Below, one piece after another: positions 54,681 through 64,000 of a stretch of DNA of 64,000 nucleotides (position 1 is the first letter of the stretch; every line of letters starts with the position of its first letter). The position numbers and the translations under genes were made by a program. The stretch covers positions 1,022,239 through 1,086,238 of the forward strand of contig NZ_JAROAU010000001.1 in the NCBI RefSeq assembly GCF_029433855.1. The letters run 5' to 3'. The notes under the pieces were generated by a model that was not told the origin of the DNA, did not search any database, and saw only the letters and a list, made by a program, of their open reading frames with translations. This stretch comes from Candidatus Kosakonia sp. 282A-S69. GTDB taxonomy: Bacteria > Pseudomonadota > Gammaproteobacteria > Enterobacterales > Enterobacteriaceae.

Positions 54681-54998
54681 TCAACCCCAGAGTTTTTCCA
54701 GCTCGTACAGACGACGGCTCTCTTCCTGCATCACATGGACCATCACGTCGCCCAGATCAACCACCACCCAATCGGCGGCGCTTTCGCCCTCTACGCCCAG
54801 CGGCAGCATGCCCGCTGCGCGGGACTCCTGAACGACGTGATCCGCAATAGAAGCGACATGGCGGCTTGACGTGCCGGTACAGACGATCATGCAATCGGTG
54901 ATGCTTGATTTGCCCTGAACGTCAATGGCGACGATGTCCTGACCTTTCAGGTCATCAATTTTGTCGATAACAAAATCCTGGAGTGCTTTACCCTGCAA
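54681..54998 (-). CDS. rsfS: ribosomal silencing factor RsfS (TTG start)
   Basis: This 105-residue protein binds L14 of the large subunit and blocks subunit joining when nutrients are short. The conserved blocks are [27 protein letters not shown] and [19 protein letters not shown] 54998 after AGGGGGAA gives the E. coli N-terminus (MQGKALQDF). It heads the rsfS-rlmH-mrdA-mrdB-rlpA run of genes; the 244-base gap to cobC must contain a promoter for this group. Confidence 0.96.
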   Translation of the reverse strand: MQGKALQDFVIDKIDDLKGQDIVAIDVQGKSSITDCMIVCTGTSSRHVASIADHVVQESRAAGMLPLGVEGESAADWVVVDLGDVMVHVMQEESRRLYELEKLWG

Positions 54999-55242
54999 GT
55001 GTTCCCCCTGGGTGAGTAAAAAATGTACTGGTCATAAACAGCCTGACATTATACCTGAAAGACGGCGAATGTCGGGACAAAAGTCCAGGCTTCGCGACAT
55101 GAAAAGCGGGCTATCATCCCATCCTGGCCGCGCGATTGCATCGCCAATTTTGTAAAACAATTTCTGCGCGCGGAGAATAGCAGCCTGCGGGGTCCTGTCA
55201 ATCACCGAATCACTACAGCTCAAAAGATGGATAAAAATGCGG
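54999..55242. other. promoter region of the rsfS-rlmH-mrdAB group
   Basis: No gene is present in this 244-base gap between rsfS and cobC, both transcribed leftwards. It should contain the promoter of the rsfS operon and the end of the cobC transcript. I could not pick out a convincing promoter or terminator. Confidence 0.3.
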
Positions 55243-55860
55243 CTACTTCTCATCAGGATGCCAGACTGCGCGGCTGTTTAGCACCCGCAGCGTGGCAAAA
55301 TTATCGCGCATATCCACCCGGCTCCAGCAACCCTGGTCAATATGGAAATGCCACAGCGATGAGGCGGGCATACTCAATAAACGGGCAATCAGCAGGCTGA
55401 TAACCCCTTGATGGCTGGCGATGAGCACATTTTTTTGCGTCTGTTTCAGATCCTGCAGTAGCGTCACTACACGCTCAATCCTGGCCGAGAAATCCTGAAA
55501 ACCTTCGCCATTGGTCGGAACCGCGTGCTGCCAGTCCGTACACCAGGCGGCGTAGCGCTCGGGATCTTCATGCGTTAAATCGCGGTGGTGGCGCATCTCC
55601 CAGTCGCCAAAAAACATCTCATTGAGCAGCGGCGTGGTGTGAGTGTCGATATCCCGCGATGCCAGCACGCGCGCCGCGGTCTGCCGGGCGCGATCCAGCT
55701 CGCTGCAAAGCACATAATCGAACGGCACGGCGTGAAGCAGGTCGTGGAGGGTTTGCGCCTGCGCTAACCCCTTTGGCGTTAAGGACGTCGGGGCGTGTCC
55801 GCTGTAGAGTCCGGCCACGTTCGCTTCGGTCTCACCGTGGCGTATTAACCAGAGTCGCAT
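55243..55860 (-). CDS. cobC: alpha-ribazole (adenosylcobalamin) phosphatase
   Basis: This 205-residue histidine-phosphatase-fold enzyme removes the 5'-phosphate in the last steps of cobalamin nucleotide-loop assembly. The catalytic motif is LIRHGETEAN with the phospho-accepting His near residue 8; the second catalytic His is in IASHQGVISLL. ATG 55860 behind AGGAGAGG is clear; the open frame to 55998 runs into nadD. It lies 25 bases after nadD. E. coli keeps this enzyme for salvage, and no other cob gene is nearby. Confidence 0.94.
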   Translation of the reverse strand: MRLWLIRHGETEANVAGLYSGHAPTSLTPKGLAQAQTLHDLLHAVPFDYVLCSELDRARQTAARVLASRDIDTHTTPLLNEMFFGDWEMRHHRDLTHEDPERYAAWCTDWQHAVPTNGEGFQDFSARIERVVTLLQDLKQTQKNVLIASHQGVISLLIARLLSMPASSLWHFHIDQGCWSRVDMRDNFATLRVLNSRAVWHPDEK

Positions 55861-55885
55861 GCACCTCTCCTGTCGATCGCGCGCT

Positions 55886-56527
55886 TTAGCGGTAGAGCCC
55901 CTGCTGCTGGATGTAATCAAGCACGGGGGCGGGTAGCAGGTCGTCGCACGGCTCACCGTGCGCCAGCCGCTGGCGAATACGCGTAGCAGAGATATCAAAC
56001 CACGGCGTTTCGGCGAGATAGATTTTGCCGGCGGGCAGAGTGTGCAGATCCTCCACGCGGGTGGTCAGATGGGCGTCCAGCCAGCGCTGATGCGCCTCTT
56101 CGCTCATCGTCAGGGCATAACCCGGGCGGCGGCAGACTATCAGGTGGCAGTTATCAAGAATGGTGTCGTAATGATGCCAGCTATGGAAAGTGAGCAGCGA
56201 ATCCTGGCCAATAATAAATGCCAGCGGTGCCAGGTTACCAGACTCCTGCCGCCACGCCTGCAGCGTATCCGCGCTGTAGGAGGGCTCATCGCGCATCAGT
56301 TCGCGCTCATCAAGGGTAAAAAGCGGTTTATCTGCAATCGCCAGCTCGACCATGGTTTTGCGCTGCTGGCTGTTCGCTTCAGGCTGCGGGCGATGGGGTG
56401 GCACATTATTGGGCATAATCGTCACCTTCGACAGGCCAATAAGCCTGGCCAGCGCTTCCACCGGTTTCAGGTGACCATAATGGACAGGATCGAAGGTGCC
56501 GCCAAACAGCGCTTGTAACTGTTTCAT
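55886..56527 (-). CDS. nadD: nicotinate-nucleotide adenylyltransferase
   Basis: This 213-residue enzyme makes nicotinic acid adenine dinucleotide from nicotinate mononucleotide and ATP, an essential NAD step. The nucleotidyltransferase motifs are [12 protein letters not shown] at the N-terminus and ISATRIR near the C-terminus. ATG 56527 gives the E. coli length and start (MKxLQALFGG) and follows holA by one base. In-frame ATGs at 56536 and 56539 would overlap holA slightly, and a start there is possible. Confidence 0.96.
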   Translation of the reverse strand: MKQLQALFGGTFDPVHYGHLKPVEALARLIGLSKVTIMPNNVPPHRPQPEANSQQRKTMVELAIADKPLFTLDERELMRDEPSYSADTLQAWRQESGNLAPLAFIIGQDSLLTFHSWHHYDTILDNCHLIVCRRPGYALTMSEEAHQRWLDAHLTTRVEDLHTLPAGKIYLAETPWFDISATRIRQRLAHGEPCDDLLPAPVLDYIQQQGLYR

Positions 56528-56528
56528 A

Positions 56529-57560
56529 TCAACCATCAATAAAGATGTCTGCGAGGGCTTTATGGCAGAGCAGCAGAGAAAGCCCCTCCAGCTCAGCCCA
56601 GACCGACTGACCGTAATCCTGCTTGACGATCAGCTCTATACGGCTCAGCAGATGCACCGCCTGGCGCAGCTGATCGGCACTCAATCTGTTCAGCGCCTCT
56701 GTGGTCGCGCCGCGACGGTTTTGCCACACCCGGTGCTTATCAAACATCGCGCGCAGCGGCATCTGCGTCATCTGGCGTTTCAGCGTGACCAGCAGCAGCA
56801 GCTCGCGCTGCACGGTACGCAGCAGGATCACCGGCTCGCACGCCTCCAGCCGCAGCTGGGTCAGAATGTGTAACGCGCGCTTGCTCTTTCCAGCCAACAG
56901 GGCGTCAACCCAGTGGAACGGCGTGAAGTGCGCGGCATCGTTAACTGCCTGCTCAACGCGGGGCAGGGTGAGCTTGCCATCGGGCCACAACAGCGCCAGC
57001 CGCTCCAGCGCCTGCGACAGCGCCAGCAGGTTGCCCTCGTAGCAGTAGCAGAGGAGCTGATTGGCGGCGTCGTCCAGCTCCAGTTTGTTCTGTTTTGCCC
57101 GTGCGGCAACCCAGCGCGGCAGGTTTGCCTGTTCGGGCGTCTGGCAGCTGACTTGCACTATGTGCGTATTGAGTTGGCTAAGCCAGGCGGCATTCTCCTG
57201 CGCTTTGGTAAGCTTATTGCCGCGCACAATCAGGATCAGATCCTTATGCAGCAGGCCCACCAGCTTTGCCAGCTGTTCGTTCATCGCCGCATTCGGGCCG
57301 TTGTCCGGCAGCTGTAACAGCAGGGTTTGTCGGCTGGCGAACAGGCTCAGCGCCTGGCAAATAGAGAAGATCGCATCCCAGTCTGTGCTGGCATCAAGCG
57401 AGAAGGTGTGGTGTTCAGTGAAGCCTTGCGTGGCGGCAACCTGCCGCACCGCATCCTGGCTCTCTTGCAGCAGTAACGGGTCGTTACCGAGCAGCAGATA
57501 GGCCGCGCGCAGCCCTTCATTGAGCTGCGCGCGGAGTTGTTCCGGATACAGCCTGAGCAT
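56529..57560 (-). CDS. holA: DNA polymerase III delta subunit
   Basis: This 343-residue clamp-loader subunit opens the beta clamp ring. The clamp-contact region is in the N-terminal AAA+-like domain ([22 protein letters not shown]); the protein lacks a working ATP site, as the family does. Length equals E. coli HolA. The start overlaps the lptE stop by one base, and lptE-holA-nadD-cobC read as one unit downstream of leuS. Confidence 0.97.
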   Translation of the reverse strand: MLRLYPEQLRAQLNEGLRAAYLLLGNDPLLLQESQDAVRQVAATQGFTEHHTFSLDASTDWDAIFSICQALSLFASRQTLLLQLPDNGPNAAMNEQLAKLVGLLHKDLILIVRGNKLTKAQENAAWLSQLNTHIVQVSCQTPEQANLPRWVAARAKQNKLELDDAANQLLCYCYEGNLLALSQALERLALLWPDGKLTLPRVEQAVNDAAHFTPFHWVDALLAGKSKRALHILTQLRLEACEPVILLRTVQRELLLLVTLKRQMTQMPLRAMFDKHRVWQNRRGATTEALNRLSADQLRQAVHLLSRIELIVKQDYGQSVWAELEGLSLLLCHKALADIFIDG

Positions 57561-58126
57561 CAGCTACCTGGTGTGGCCGGGGCGGGTGTCACGCTTGAGG
57601 AAACCTCACTATCTTGCGTGTTTTTTGCATCCGCCGTGCGCACGCTCGGCAGCTGGCGAATCAGCTGCTCTGCGGCTTTGTTATACATCTCCTGGACGAT
57701 AATCTCCTGCTCGGCCGCTTTTGCCAGCGCCTTTTGCGGGTTATCGAAGAACGAACGGTACACTTTGGTGCTAATCGGGTAGATATCGTGACCCGGGATC
57801 AGCACCGATGCGTTCACGGTCAGTACCATCTGGTACTCCGCCGTCTGGCCATTCTGGAAGACGGAGGCGGTATCATTCCCCATAAACACTGAACCCAGAC
57901 GCAGCGACGGTACATCCTGTCGCGTTGTGCTCTCGTCCAGCAGCGTGACGCCGTTGAGGCGCAGCTGGCTACGGATGGCGCGGCTCAGCGGCCCATTTGG
58001 ATCGCCGGAGTTGAAGATCATCGTTTTCATTTCCGGCGGCACCTGAGTAGAACTGCGCAGATGCCAGCCGCATCCGGCGGTGACCAGCACCGCCAGGGTT
58101 ACGAACAGTGTTGCCAGATATCGCAC
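57560..58126 (-). CDS. lptE: LPS-assembly lipoprotein LptE
   Basis: This 188-residue outer-membrane lipoprotein (lipobox VTAGC, Cys19) plugs the LptD barrel and helps insert lipopolysaccharide into the outer leaflet. Conserved [36 protein letters not shown] and [15 protein letters not shown] segments match E. coli LptE (formerly RlpB). The C-terminal 20 residues are shorter and differ from E. coli. It lies 14 bases after leuS. Confidence 0.96.
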   Translation of the reverse strand: MRYLATLFVTLAVLVTAGCGWHLRSSTQVPPEMKTMIFNSGDPNGPLSRAIRSQLRLNGVTLLDESTTRQDVPSLRLGSVFMGNDTASVFQNGQTAEYQMVLTVNASVLIPGHDIYPISTKVYRSFFDNPQKALAKAAEQEIIVQEMYNKAAEQLIRQLPSVRTADAKNTQDSEVSSSVTPAPATPGS

Positions 58127-58140
58127 GCTTCCTCCCGCGC

Positions 58141-60723
58141 TTAACCAACGACCAGATTGAGCAGTTTGCCCGGTACATAAATCACTTTACGTACGGTAAC
58201 GCCCTCAAGATATTTCGCTACCAGATGCTCCTGGCCTGCGCGCTCACGAACCTGCTCTTCTGTCGCATCGACGGCGACGGTGATTTTACCGCGCACTTTA
58301 CCGTTGACCTGCACGACCACCAGCGTGGTGTTCTCAACCATCGCTTTCTCATCGGCGACCGGCCACGGTGCGTTATCGATATCGCCTTCTCCGCCCAGCT
58401 CCTGCCACAGCGTGAAGCTGGCGTGCGGGGTGAACGGGTTGAGCATACGTACTACGGCCAGCAGCGCTTCCTGCATCAGGGCGCGATCCTGCTCGCTCTC
58501 CTGCGGCGCTTTTGCCAGCTTGTTCATCAGCTCCATGATCGCCGCGATAGCGGTGTTGAAGGTCTGACGACGGCCGATATCATCGGACACTTTGGCGATA
58601 GTTTTATGTACATCGCGGCGCAGTGCCTGCTGATCGTCATTCAGCGCGGCCAGATCCAGCGGCGCAACGGCACCCTGGGCGGTGTGTTCGTAGACCAGTT
58701 TCCAGACGCGTTTCAGGAAGCGGTTCGCCCCTTCCACGCCGGACTCCTGCCACTCCAGCGTCATATCAGCCGGGGAGGCGAACATCATAAACAGACGCAC
58801 GGTGTCCGCGCCGTAACGCTCTACCATCTCCTGCGGGTCGATGCCGTTGTTCTTCGACTTCGACATTTTGCTCATACCGGTGTAGACCAGTTCATGGCCC
58901 GCGGCATCGGTCGCCTTCACGATGCGGCCTTTCTCGTCACGCTCAATGATAGCTTCCTTCGGCGACACCCAGTTACGCTCGCCGCTTTCACCGAGGTAGT
59001 AGAAGGCGTCTGCCAGCACCATGCCCTGACACAGCAGCTGTTTAGCCGGTTCGTCAGAGGTGACCATGCCCGCATCGCGCATCAGTTTGTGGAAGAAGCG
59101 GAAGTAGAGCAGGTGCATGATGGCGTGTTCGATACCACCGATATAGATATCAACTGGCAGCCAGTAGTTCGCCGCATTCGGGTCCAGCATCCCTTCGTTG
59201 TACTGCGGGCAGGTGTAGCGCGCATAGTACCAGGAGGACTCCATAAAGGTGTCGAAGGTATCGGTTTCGCGCAGCGCAGGCTGGCCGTTAACGGTGGTTT
59301 TCGCCCACTCGGGATCGGCTTTTATTGGGCTGGTAATGCCGTCCATCACCACATCTTCCGGCAGGATCACTGGCAGCTGGTCTTCCGGGGTGGGCATGAC
59401 GGTGCCATCTTCGAGGGTCACCATCGGGATTGGCGCGCCCCAGTAACGCTGACGGGAAACCCCCCAGTCGCGCAGACGGAAATTCACTTTACGCTCGCCG
59501 ACGCCTTTCTCTGCCAGCGTGTCAGCAATGGCATTAAAAGCGGCGTTGAAGTCGAGACCGTCAAACTCGCCGGAGTTAAACAGCACGCCTTTTTCGGTCA
59601 GCGCCTGGGCGCTGAGATCCGGCTCGCTGCCGTCAGCATTAAGGATGACCGGCTTGATCTTCAGCTGATATTTGCTGGCAAATTCGTAGTCGCGCTGATC
59701 GTGACCCGGAACGGCCATCACCGCGCCGGTGCCGTACTCCATCAGCACAAAGTTCGCCGTCCAGACCGGAATCGCTTCGCCGGTCAGCGGATGAATCGCT
59801 TTCAGGCCAGTATCGACACCCTTTTTCTCCATCGTCGCCATCTCGGCTTCTGCGACTTTGGTGTTGCGGCATTCGTCGATGAAGCTCGCCAGCGCCGGGT
59901 TGCTGCGGGCTGCCTGCTGCGCCAGCGGGTGACCGGCGGCGACGGCCAGATAGGTGACGCCCATAAAGGTGTCCGGGCGGGTGGTATAAACGGTCAGCTT
60001 CTCGTCGCTATTCTGAACATCAAAGGTGATCTCCACCCCTTCAGAACGGCCGATCCAGTTGCGCTGCATCGTTTTCACGGTATCCGGCCAGTGATCCAGT
60101 TTATCCAGATCGTTCAGCAGTTCGTCAGCATAGGCGGTGATTTTGATAAACCACTGCGGGATCTCTTTACGCTCAACCTTGGTGTCACAGCGCCAGCAGC
60201 AGCCGTCGATAACCTGTTCGTTGGCGAGTACGGTCTGGTCATTCGGGCACCAGTTCACCGCTGACGTTTTTTTGTAGACCAGCCCTTTTTTATAGAGCTC
60301 GGTGAAGAACTTCTGCTCCCAGCGGTAATATTCCGGGGTGCAGGTCGCCACTTCACGGCTCCAGTCGTAGCCGAAGCCCAGCATTTTGAGCTGGTTTTTC
60401 ATGTAGGCGATATTGTCGTAGGTCCACGGCGCAGGGGCGGTTTTATTTTTTACCGCGGCGCCTTCAGCCGGCAGGCCAAACGCATCCCAGCCGATCGGCT
60501 GCAGCACGTTTTTGCCAAGCATACGCTGGTAGCGGGCGATCACATCGCCAATGGTGTAGTTACGGACGTGGCCCATGTGTAGTCGGCCAGAAGGATAGGG
60601 AAGCATCGACAGGCAATAGTATTTCTCTTTGCTCTCGTCTTCGGTGACCTCGAATGTGCGCTTTTCTTCCCAGTGACGCTGTACGGTGGATTCTATCTCT
60701 TCCGGGCGGTATTGCTCTTGCAT
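58141..60723 (-). CDS. leuS: leucyl-tRNA synthetase
   Basis: This 860-residue class I synthetase charges tRNA-Leu. The HIGH motif is His49-Met-Gly-His52 ([11 protein letters not shown]) and the KMSKS motif is in [13 protein letters not shown]; the inserted CP1 editing domain between them includes the [16 protein letters not shown] block that clears mischarged norvaline and isoleucine. The length equals that of E. coli LeuRS. It leads the leuS-lptE-holA-nadD-cobC run and is divergent from ybeL, 233 bases away. Confidence 0.98.
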   Translation of the reverse strand: MQEQYRPEEIESTVQRHWEEKRTFEVTEDESKEKYYCLSMLPYPSGRLHMGHVRNYTIGDVIARYQRMLGKNVLQPIGWDAFGLPAEGAAVKNKTAPAPWTYDNIAYMKNQLKMLGFGYDWSREVATCTPEYYRWEQKFFTELYKKGLVYKKTSAVNWCPNDQTVLANEQVIDGCCWRCDTKVERKEIPQWFIKITAYADELLNDLDKLDHWPDTVKTMQRNWIGRSEGVEITFDVQNSDEKLTVYTTRPDTFMGVTYLAVAAGHPLAQQAARSNPALASFIDECRNTKVAEAEMATMEKKGVDTGLKAIHPLTGEAIPVWTANFVLMEYGTGAVMAVPGHDQRDYEFASKYQLKIKPVILNADGSEPDLSAQALTEKGVLFNSGEFDGLDFNAAFNAIADTLAEKGVGERKVNFRLRDWGVSRQRYWGAPIPMVTLEDGTVMPTPEDQLPVILPEDVVMDGITSPIKADPEWAKTTVNGQPALRETDTFDTFMESSWYYARYTCPQYNEGMLDPNAANYWLPVDIYIGGIEHAIMHLLYFRFFHKLMRDAGMVTSDEPAKQLLCQGMVLADAFYYLGESGERNWVSPKEAIIERDEKGRIVKATDAAGHELVYTGMSKMSKSKNNGIDPQEMVERYGADTVRLFMMFASPADMTLEWQESGVEGANRFLKRVWKLVYEHTAQGAVAPLDLAALNDDQQALRRDVHKTIAKVSDDIGRRQTFNTAIAAIMELMNKLAKAPQESEQDRALMQEALLAVVRMLNPFTPHASFTLWQELGGEGDIDNAPWPVADEKAMVENTTLVVVQVNGKVRGKITVAVDATEEQVRERAGQEHLVAKYLEGVTVRKVIYVPGKLLNLVVG

Positions 60724-60956
60724 GGCAGCCAGTAGTCCTGTTTTTGCTACAGCTACAAATGTAGCGTTAATAGGTGGTTTTTAGTCGGCATAGCATAGCC
60801 CAAACGCCAGCTTCAAAACAGCCTTTCCGAAAAGCGCCGTCGAAATAGCCCTTCTCTGCGCCACATCACTTTTTCACCACGCAACAGGCGGCTCGGCAGA
60901 GGCGGGGGAAATTAACGTCTATCATTAAAATGAATCACTTAACCGGAGGCGAAACG
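60724..60956. other. leuS-ybeL divergent promoter region
   Basis: This 233-base gap has no gene. It must hold the divergent leuS and ybeL promoters. TAGCGTTAATAGG near 60762 and TCATTAAAATG near 60923 are AT-rich minus-10-like segments, but neither was matched to a good minus-35. Confidence 0.3.
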
Positions 60957-61439
60957 ATGAACAAGGTTGCGCAATTTTACCGTGAACTGGTCGCTTCACT
61001 GACCGAGCGCCTGCGTAATGGCGATCGCGATATTGACGCATTAGTTGAACAGGCTCGCCTGAAGGTCGCACAGACCGGTGAGCTAACGCGAACCGAGACG
61101 GATGAGTTAATGCGCGCCATTCGTCGCGATTTGGAAGAGTTCGCCCGTAGCTACCACGAAAGCCAGAGTGAGGTCACTGACGGCGTCTTTATGCGGGTGA
61201 TCAAAGAGAGCATCTGGCAGGAGCTGGCAGATATTACCGATAAAACCCAACTGGAGTGGCGGGAGGTGTTTCAGGACCTTAACCACCATGGCGTCTATCA
61301 CAGCGGGGAAGTGGTCGGGCTGGGGAACCTGGTGTGCGAGAAGTGCCATTTCCATCTCGCGGTCTATACGCCGGATGTGCTGCCGTTATGCCCGAAATGT
61401 GGCCACGATCAGTTTCAGCGCCGCCCGTTTGAACCTTAA
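60957..61439 (+). CDS. ybeL: zinc-ribbon protein YbeL (DUF1451)
   Basis: This 160-residue cytoplasmic protein has a helical N-terminal region (ELVASLTERLRNGDRDIDALVEQA, ETDELMRAIRRDLEEFARSY) and a C-terminal zinc ribbon with two CxxC pairs (CEKCHFHL and LCPKCGHD). The function is unknown. The length equals E. coli YbeL. ATG 60957 follows GGAGGCGAAACG; the in-frame ATG at 60930 has no ribosome site. It converges on gltL, from which E. coli separates it by several genes. Confidence 0.94.
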   Translation: MNKVAQFYRELVASLTERLRNGDRDIDALVEQARLKVAQTGELTRTETDELMRAIRRDLEEFARSYHESQSEVTDGVFMRVIKESIWQELADITDKTQLEWREVFQDLNHHGVYHSGEVVGLGNLVCEKCHFHLAVYTPDVLPLCPKCGHDQFQRRPFEP

Positions 61440-61445
61440 CAGCAA

Positions 61446-61474
61446 GCGCCTGCCCACAGGGTGCGGGCAGGCGT
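61446..61474. terminator. hairpin between convergent ybeL and gltL
   Basis: CGCCTGCCC (61447-61455) and GGGCAGGCG (61465-61473) form a perfect 9-base-pair stem with a 9-base loop. No T-run on either side; a bidirectional but incomplete terminator. Confidence 0.6.
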
Positions 61475-61481
61475 AAGGGGA

Positions 61482-62206
<725 letters not shown>

Positions 62207-62207
<1 letters not shown>

Positions 62208-62881
62208 TAGACGGTCCTTTTCTTCAGCCAGCTGACCAACAGCGAAGCACTCAAACTGATAACAAAATAGACAGCGCCGGCAAACAGGATCATCTCGACC
62301 TGCGTACCGTCACGCTCGCCAATCGTGGAGGCCGTGCGGAAGAAATCCGCCAGGCTCAGGACATACACTAACGAGGTGTCCTGGAATAAGACGATGCCCT
62401 GGGTAAGCAGCAGCGGCACCATGGCGCGAAACGCCTGCGGCAGAATAATCAGCTTCATCGACTGCCAGTGCGTCATGCCGAGCGCCAGCGCCGCGCTTGA
62501 CTGCCCGCGGGAGATACTCTGAATACCGGCACGAATAATCTCCGAGTAGTACGCCGCCTCAAACATTGAGAAGGCGACCATCGCAGAGATCAGGCGGATA
62601 TCGGTTTTGGGCGACAGGCCAAGCACGTTTTGCAGAAAGCCCGGCACGATCAGATAGAACCACAGCAGCACCATGACCAGCGGGATCGAGCGGAAGACGT
62701 TAACGTAGCTTTTCGCGAACCAGCGCAGCGGCGCGAAGGTCGACAGTCGCATCACGGCCAGCAGCGTCCCCCAGACGATGCCGAACACAATCGCAATGGC
62801 GGTGATTTTCAGCGTCACCAGCAATCCCGTCCACAGATAGGGGAGGGAAGGGACGATAGAACTCCAGTCAAACTCATACAT
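62207..62881 (-). CDS. gltK: glutamate/aspartate ABC transporter permease GltK
   Basis: This 224-residue inner-membrane permease of the HisMQ family has about five helices and the coupling EAA loop ([39 protein letters not shown]). It pairs with GltJ. The start is 2 bases from the gltJ stop. Length and sequence match E. coli. Confidence 0.97.
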
Positions 62882-62883
62882 GG

Positions 62884-63624
62884 TTATTTGCCTCCCATAT
62901 TGCCCGGCAGGCGGATTTTGCGTTCAACCAGGTTCATCACCAGCATAATCACGGCGTTAATTACCACATAAGCGAGGGTAATGGCGGTAAACGATTCCCA
63001 CGCGTGCGCGGAGTAATCGAGCAGCTTGCCTGCCTGCGCCGCCATATCCACCAGACCAATGGTCGAAGCGATAGCCGAGTTTTTGACCAGGTTCATCATC
63101 TCAGAGGTCATTGGCGGGACAATCACGCGGTACGCATTCGGTAGCAGCACGTAGCGGTAGGTTTGCGGCAGCGTCAGGCCCATCGCCAGACCGGCGTTCT
63201 TCTGCCCGCGCGGCAGCGACTGGATTGCCGCGCGTACCTGCTCGCAGACGCGGGCAGCAGTAAACAACCCCAGGCAGACCATCGACGAAACAAAGAACTG
63301 GATATTGGGATCCAGCTCCGCCTTAAACCACATGCCGATATCTTCCGGTAGCAGCTCCGGCACCACAAGATACCAGGTAAAGAACTGCACAATCAGCGGC
63401 ACGTTACGGAACAGTTCCACATATACGGTGCCGATCCCGGAGAGGAAGCGGTTGGGAACGGTGCGCAGGATGCCAAACAGAGAGCCGACCAGGAAGGCGA
63501 TGATCCAGGCCGTCACCGACAGGGCGATAGTGACCTGAAAACCGCTCCATAACCAGCCAAGATAGGTGGTGTTGCCGAACGGGGCCTGTTGCAGGAAGAT
63601 CCCCCAGTTCCAGTCTATGGACAT
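62884..63624 (-). CDS. gltJ: glutamate/aspartate ABC transporter permease GltJ
   Basis: This 246-residue HisMQ-type permease has the EAA loop [42 protein letters not shown]. It forms the heterodimeric channel with GltK for L-glutamate and L-aspartate. ATG 63624 follows CCGGAG. It is read through, in part, from gltI past the terminator of the SroC region. Confidence 0.97.
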   Translation of the reverse strand: MSIDWNWGIFLQQAPFGNTTYLGWLWSGFQVTIALSVTAWIIAFLVGSLFGILRTVPNRFLSGIGTVYVELFRNVPLIVQFFTWYLVVPELLPEDIGMWFKAELDPNIQFFVSSMVCLGLFTAARVCEQVRAAIQSLPRGQKNAGLAMGLTLPQTYRYVLLPNAYRVIVPPMTSEMMNLVKNSAIASTIGLVDMAAQAGKLLDYSAHAWESFTAITLAYVVINAVIMLVMNLVERKIRLPGNMGGK

Positions 63625-63637
63625 AAATCTACTCCGG

Positions 63638-63663
63638 AAAAAAAAGGGTAGCAGCGCTACCCT
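63638..63663 (-). terminator. intrinsic terminator at the gltI-gltJ junction (SroC 3' end)
   Basis: On the minus strand GGGTAGC-GCT-GCTACCC is followed by a run of eight T. It lies 14 bases before gltJ and would stop most gltI transcripts, explaining the excess of binding protein over membrane components seen in such operons. Confidence 0.92.
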
Positions 63664-63782
63664 CGAAGATTGTGTGAAGTGCGAATGTTCACGCTGAGTG
63701 GGGAACGGCCACTCAACGCATAGTCTGTCCGTGCAGCTTCGACAATCGAGAGGGCAGGTAAACCCGCCCCTAATGGTTGTAA
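63638..63782 (-). ncRNA. sroC: SroC small RNA region (gltI 3' UTR)
   Basis: The segment between gltI and gltJ, ending in the strong terminator, is where E. coli and Salmonella make SroC, a roughly 150-nucleotide Hfq-binding RNA released from gltI mRNA by RNase E that sponges GcvB. The position, size and terminator fit. The exact 5' end, which may lie within the last gltI codons, is not defined here, and the GcvB-pairing sites were not aligned base by base. The identification rests on conserved location. Confidence 0.75.
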
Positions 63783-64000
63783 TTAGTTCAGAGCTTTGTC
63801 ATTCGGTTCTTTGAACAACGCTTTCATGTCGTCGGAAAGATCGAAGTTCAGGTTCATATTTTTCGGTGGAATCGGGTTTTTAAACCACTTGTCGAAGGAT
63901 TTTTCCGCCGCGCCAGAGGTCTGGTACTGGGCGATGGTCTCATCCATCAGCTTTTTAAACTCCGGATCGTTTTTGCGCAGCATACAGCCGTAAGCCTCTT
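63783..64000 (-). CDS. gltI: glutamate/aspartate-binding protein GltI, C-terminal part (cut by window end)
   Basis: The last 72 or so codons of a periplasmic polar-amino-acid binding protein. The segment EAYGCMLRKNDPEFKKL and the ending ALFKEPNDKALN match E. coli GltI. The gene continues beyond base 64000, so signal peptide and most of the ligand site are not visible. It captures glutamate and aspartate for GltJKL and is the first gene of the operon. Confidence 0.95.
   Translation of the reverse strand, partial: EAYGCMLRKNDPEFKKLMDETIAQYQTSGAAEKSFDKWFKNPIPPKNMNLNFDLSDDMKALFKEPNDKALN

Noticed and set aside
58108-60264. 718-codon open frame on the plus strand opposite leuS
   Set aside because: It is the antisense of leuS, which is identified along its whole length with HIGH and KMSKS motifs. 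The translation is rich in His, Arg and Gln, as typical of antisense frames in GC-rich genes, and has no domain.

Overview
The window comes from the chromosome of an enterobacterium close to Kosakonia, Enterobacter or Klebsiella. The right half follows the Escherichia coli order from dsbG/ahpCF through uspG, rnk, rna, dcuC, pagP, cspE, crcB, ybeM, tatE, lipA, ybeF, lipB, ybeD, dacA, rlpA, mrdBA, rlmH, rsfS, cobC, nadD, holA, lptE, leuS and ybeL to gltIJKL, with near-identical protein lengths. It differs from E. coli in lacking ybdR, the citrate-fermentation cluster and the genes between ybeL and gltL, and in carrying a cus-type metal efflux operon between dcuC and pagP. Genus assignment is inference; the family is clear.

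Layout. 1-13.8 kb is an iron-uptake region: a three-gene ABC importer behind a perfect 7-1-7 Fur box; a TPR protein; a PQQ-type sugar dehydrogenase lipoprotein with a membrane partner; then a second Fur-box locus with a TonB-dependent receptor, binding protein, two permeases, an ATPase, a FhuF-type reductase and an AraC regulator. 13.7-20.1 kb holds a long-form leuA and the complete melibiose locus (melB, melA, melR), separated by REP/BIME arrays. 20.1-25.0 kb holds a chemoreceptor with a recognisable sigma-28 promoter, a divergent pair of small HTH regulators and an AT-rich 698-residue ATPase that ends in a PD-(D/E)xK nuclease-like domain. This last gene is the best candidate for an undescribed (possibly defence) system.

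25.0-32.9 kb covers methionine salvage (mtnBCD divergent from the ybdL aminotransferase, with MetJ boxes between), thiol/peroxide defence (dsbG, ahpC, ahpF, with an ERIC element inside the ahpCF operon and a candidate small RNA before ahpC), uspG and rnk. 32.9-43 kb has rna, dcuC with an FNR box, the copper/silver efflux operon, pagP and cspE. 43.4-64 kb is core housekeeping: fluoride channel, Tat component, lipoate synthesis and transfer, cell elongation (PBP2-RodA-RlpA-PBP5), ribosome maturation/silencing, NAD and cobalamin enzymes, DNA polymerase delta subunit, LPS transport, leucyl-tRNA synthetase and the glutamate/aspartate ABC importer with the SroC small-RNA region. gltI is cut by the window end.

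The operons give coherent functions: two ferric-siderophore import routes under Fur; alpha-galactoside uptake and cleavage under MelR; recycling of methylthioadenosine carbon under MetJ; Cu(I)/Ag(I) export across both membranes; and octanoyl transfer plus sulfur insertion for lipoylation. No tRNA, rRNA, CRISPR array, insertion sequence or integrase was seen.
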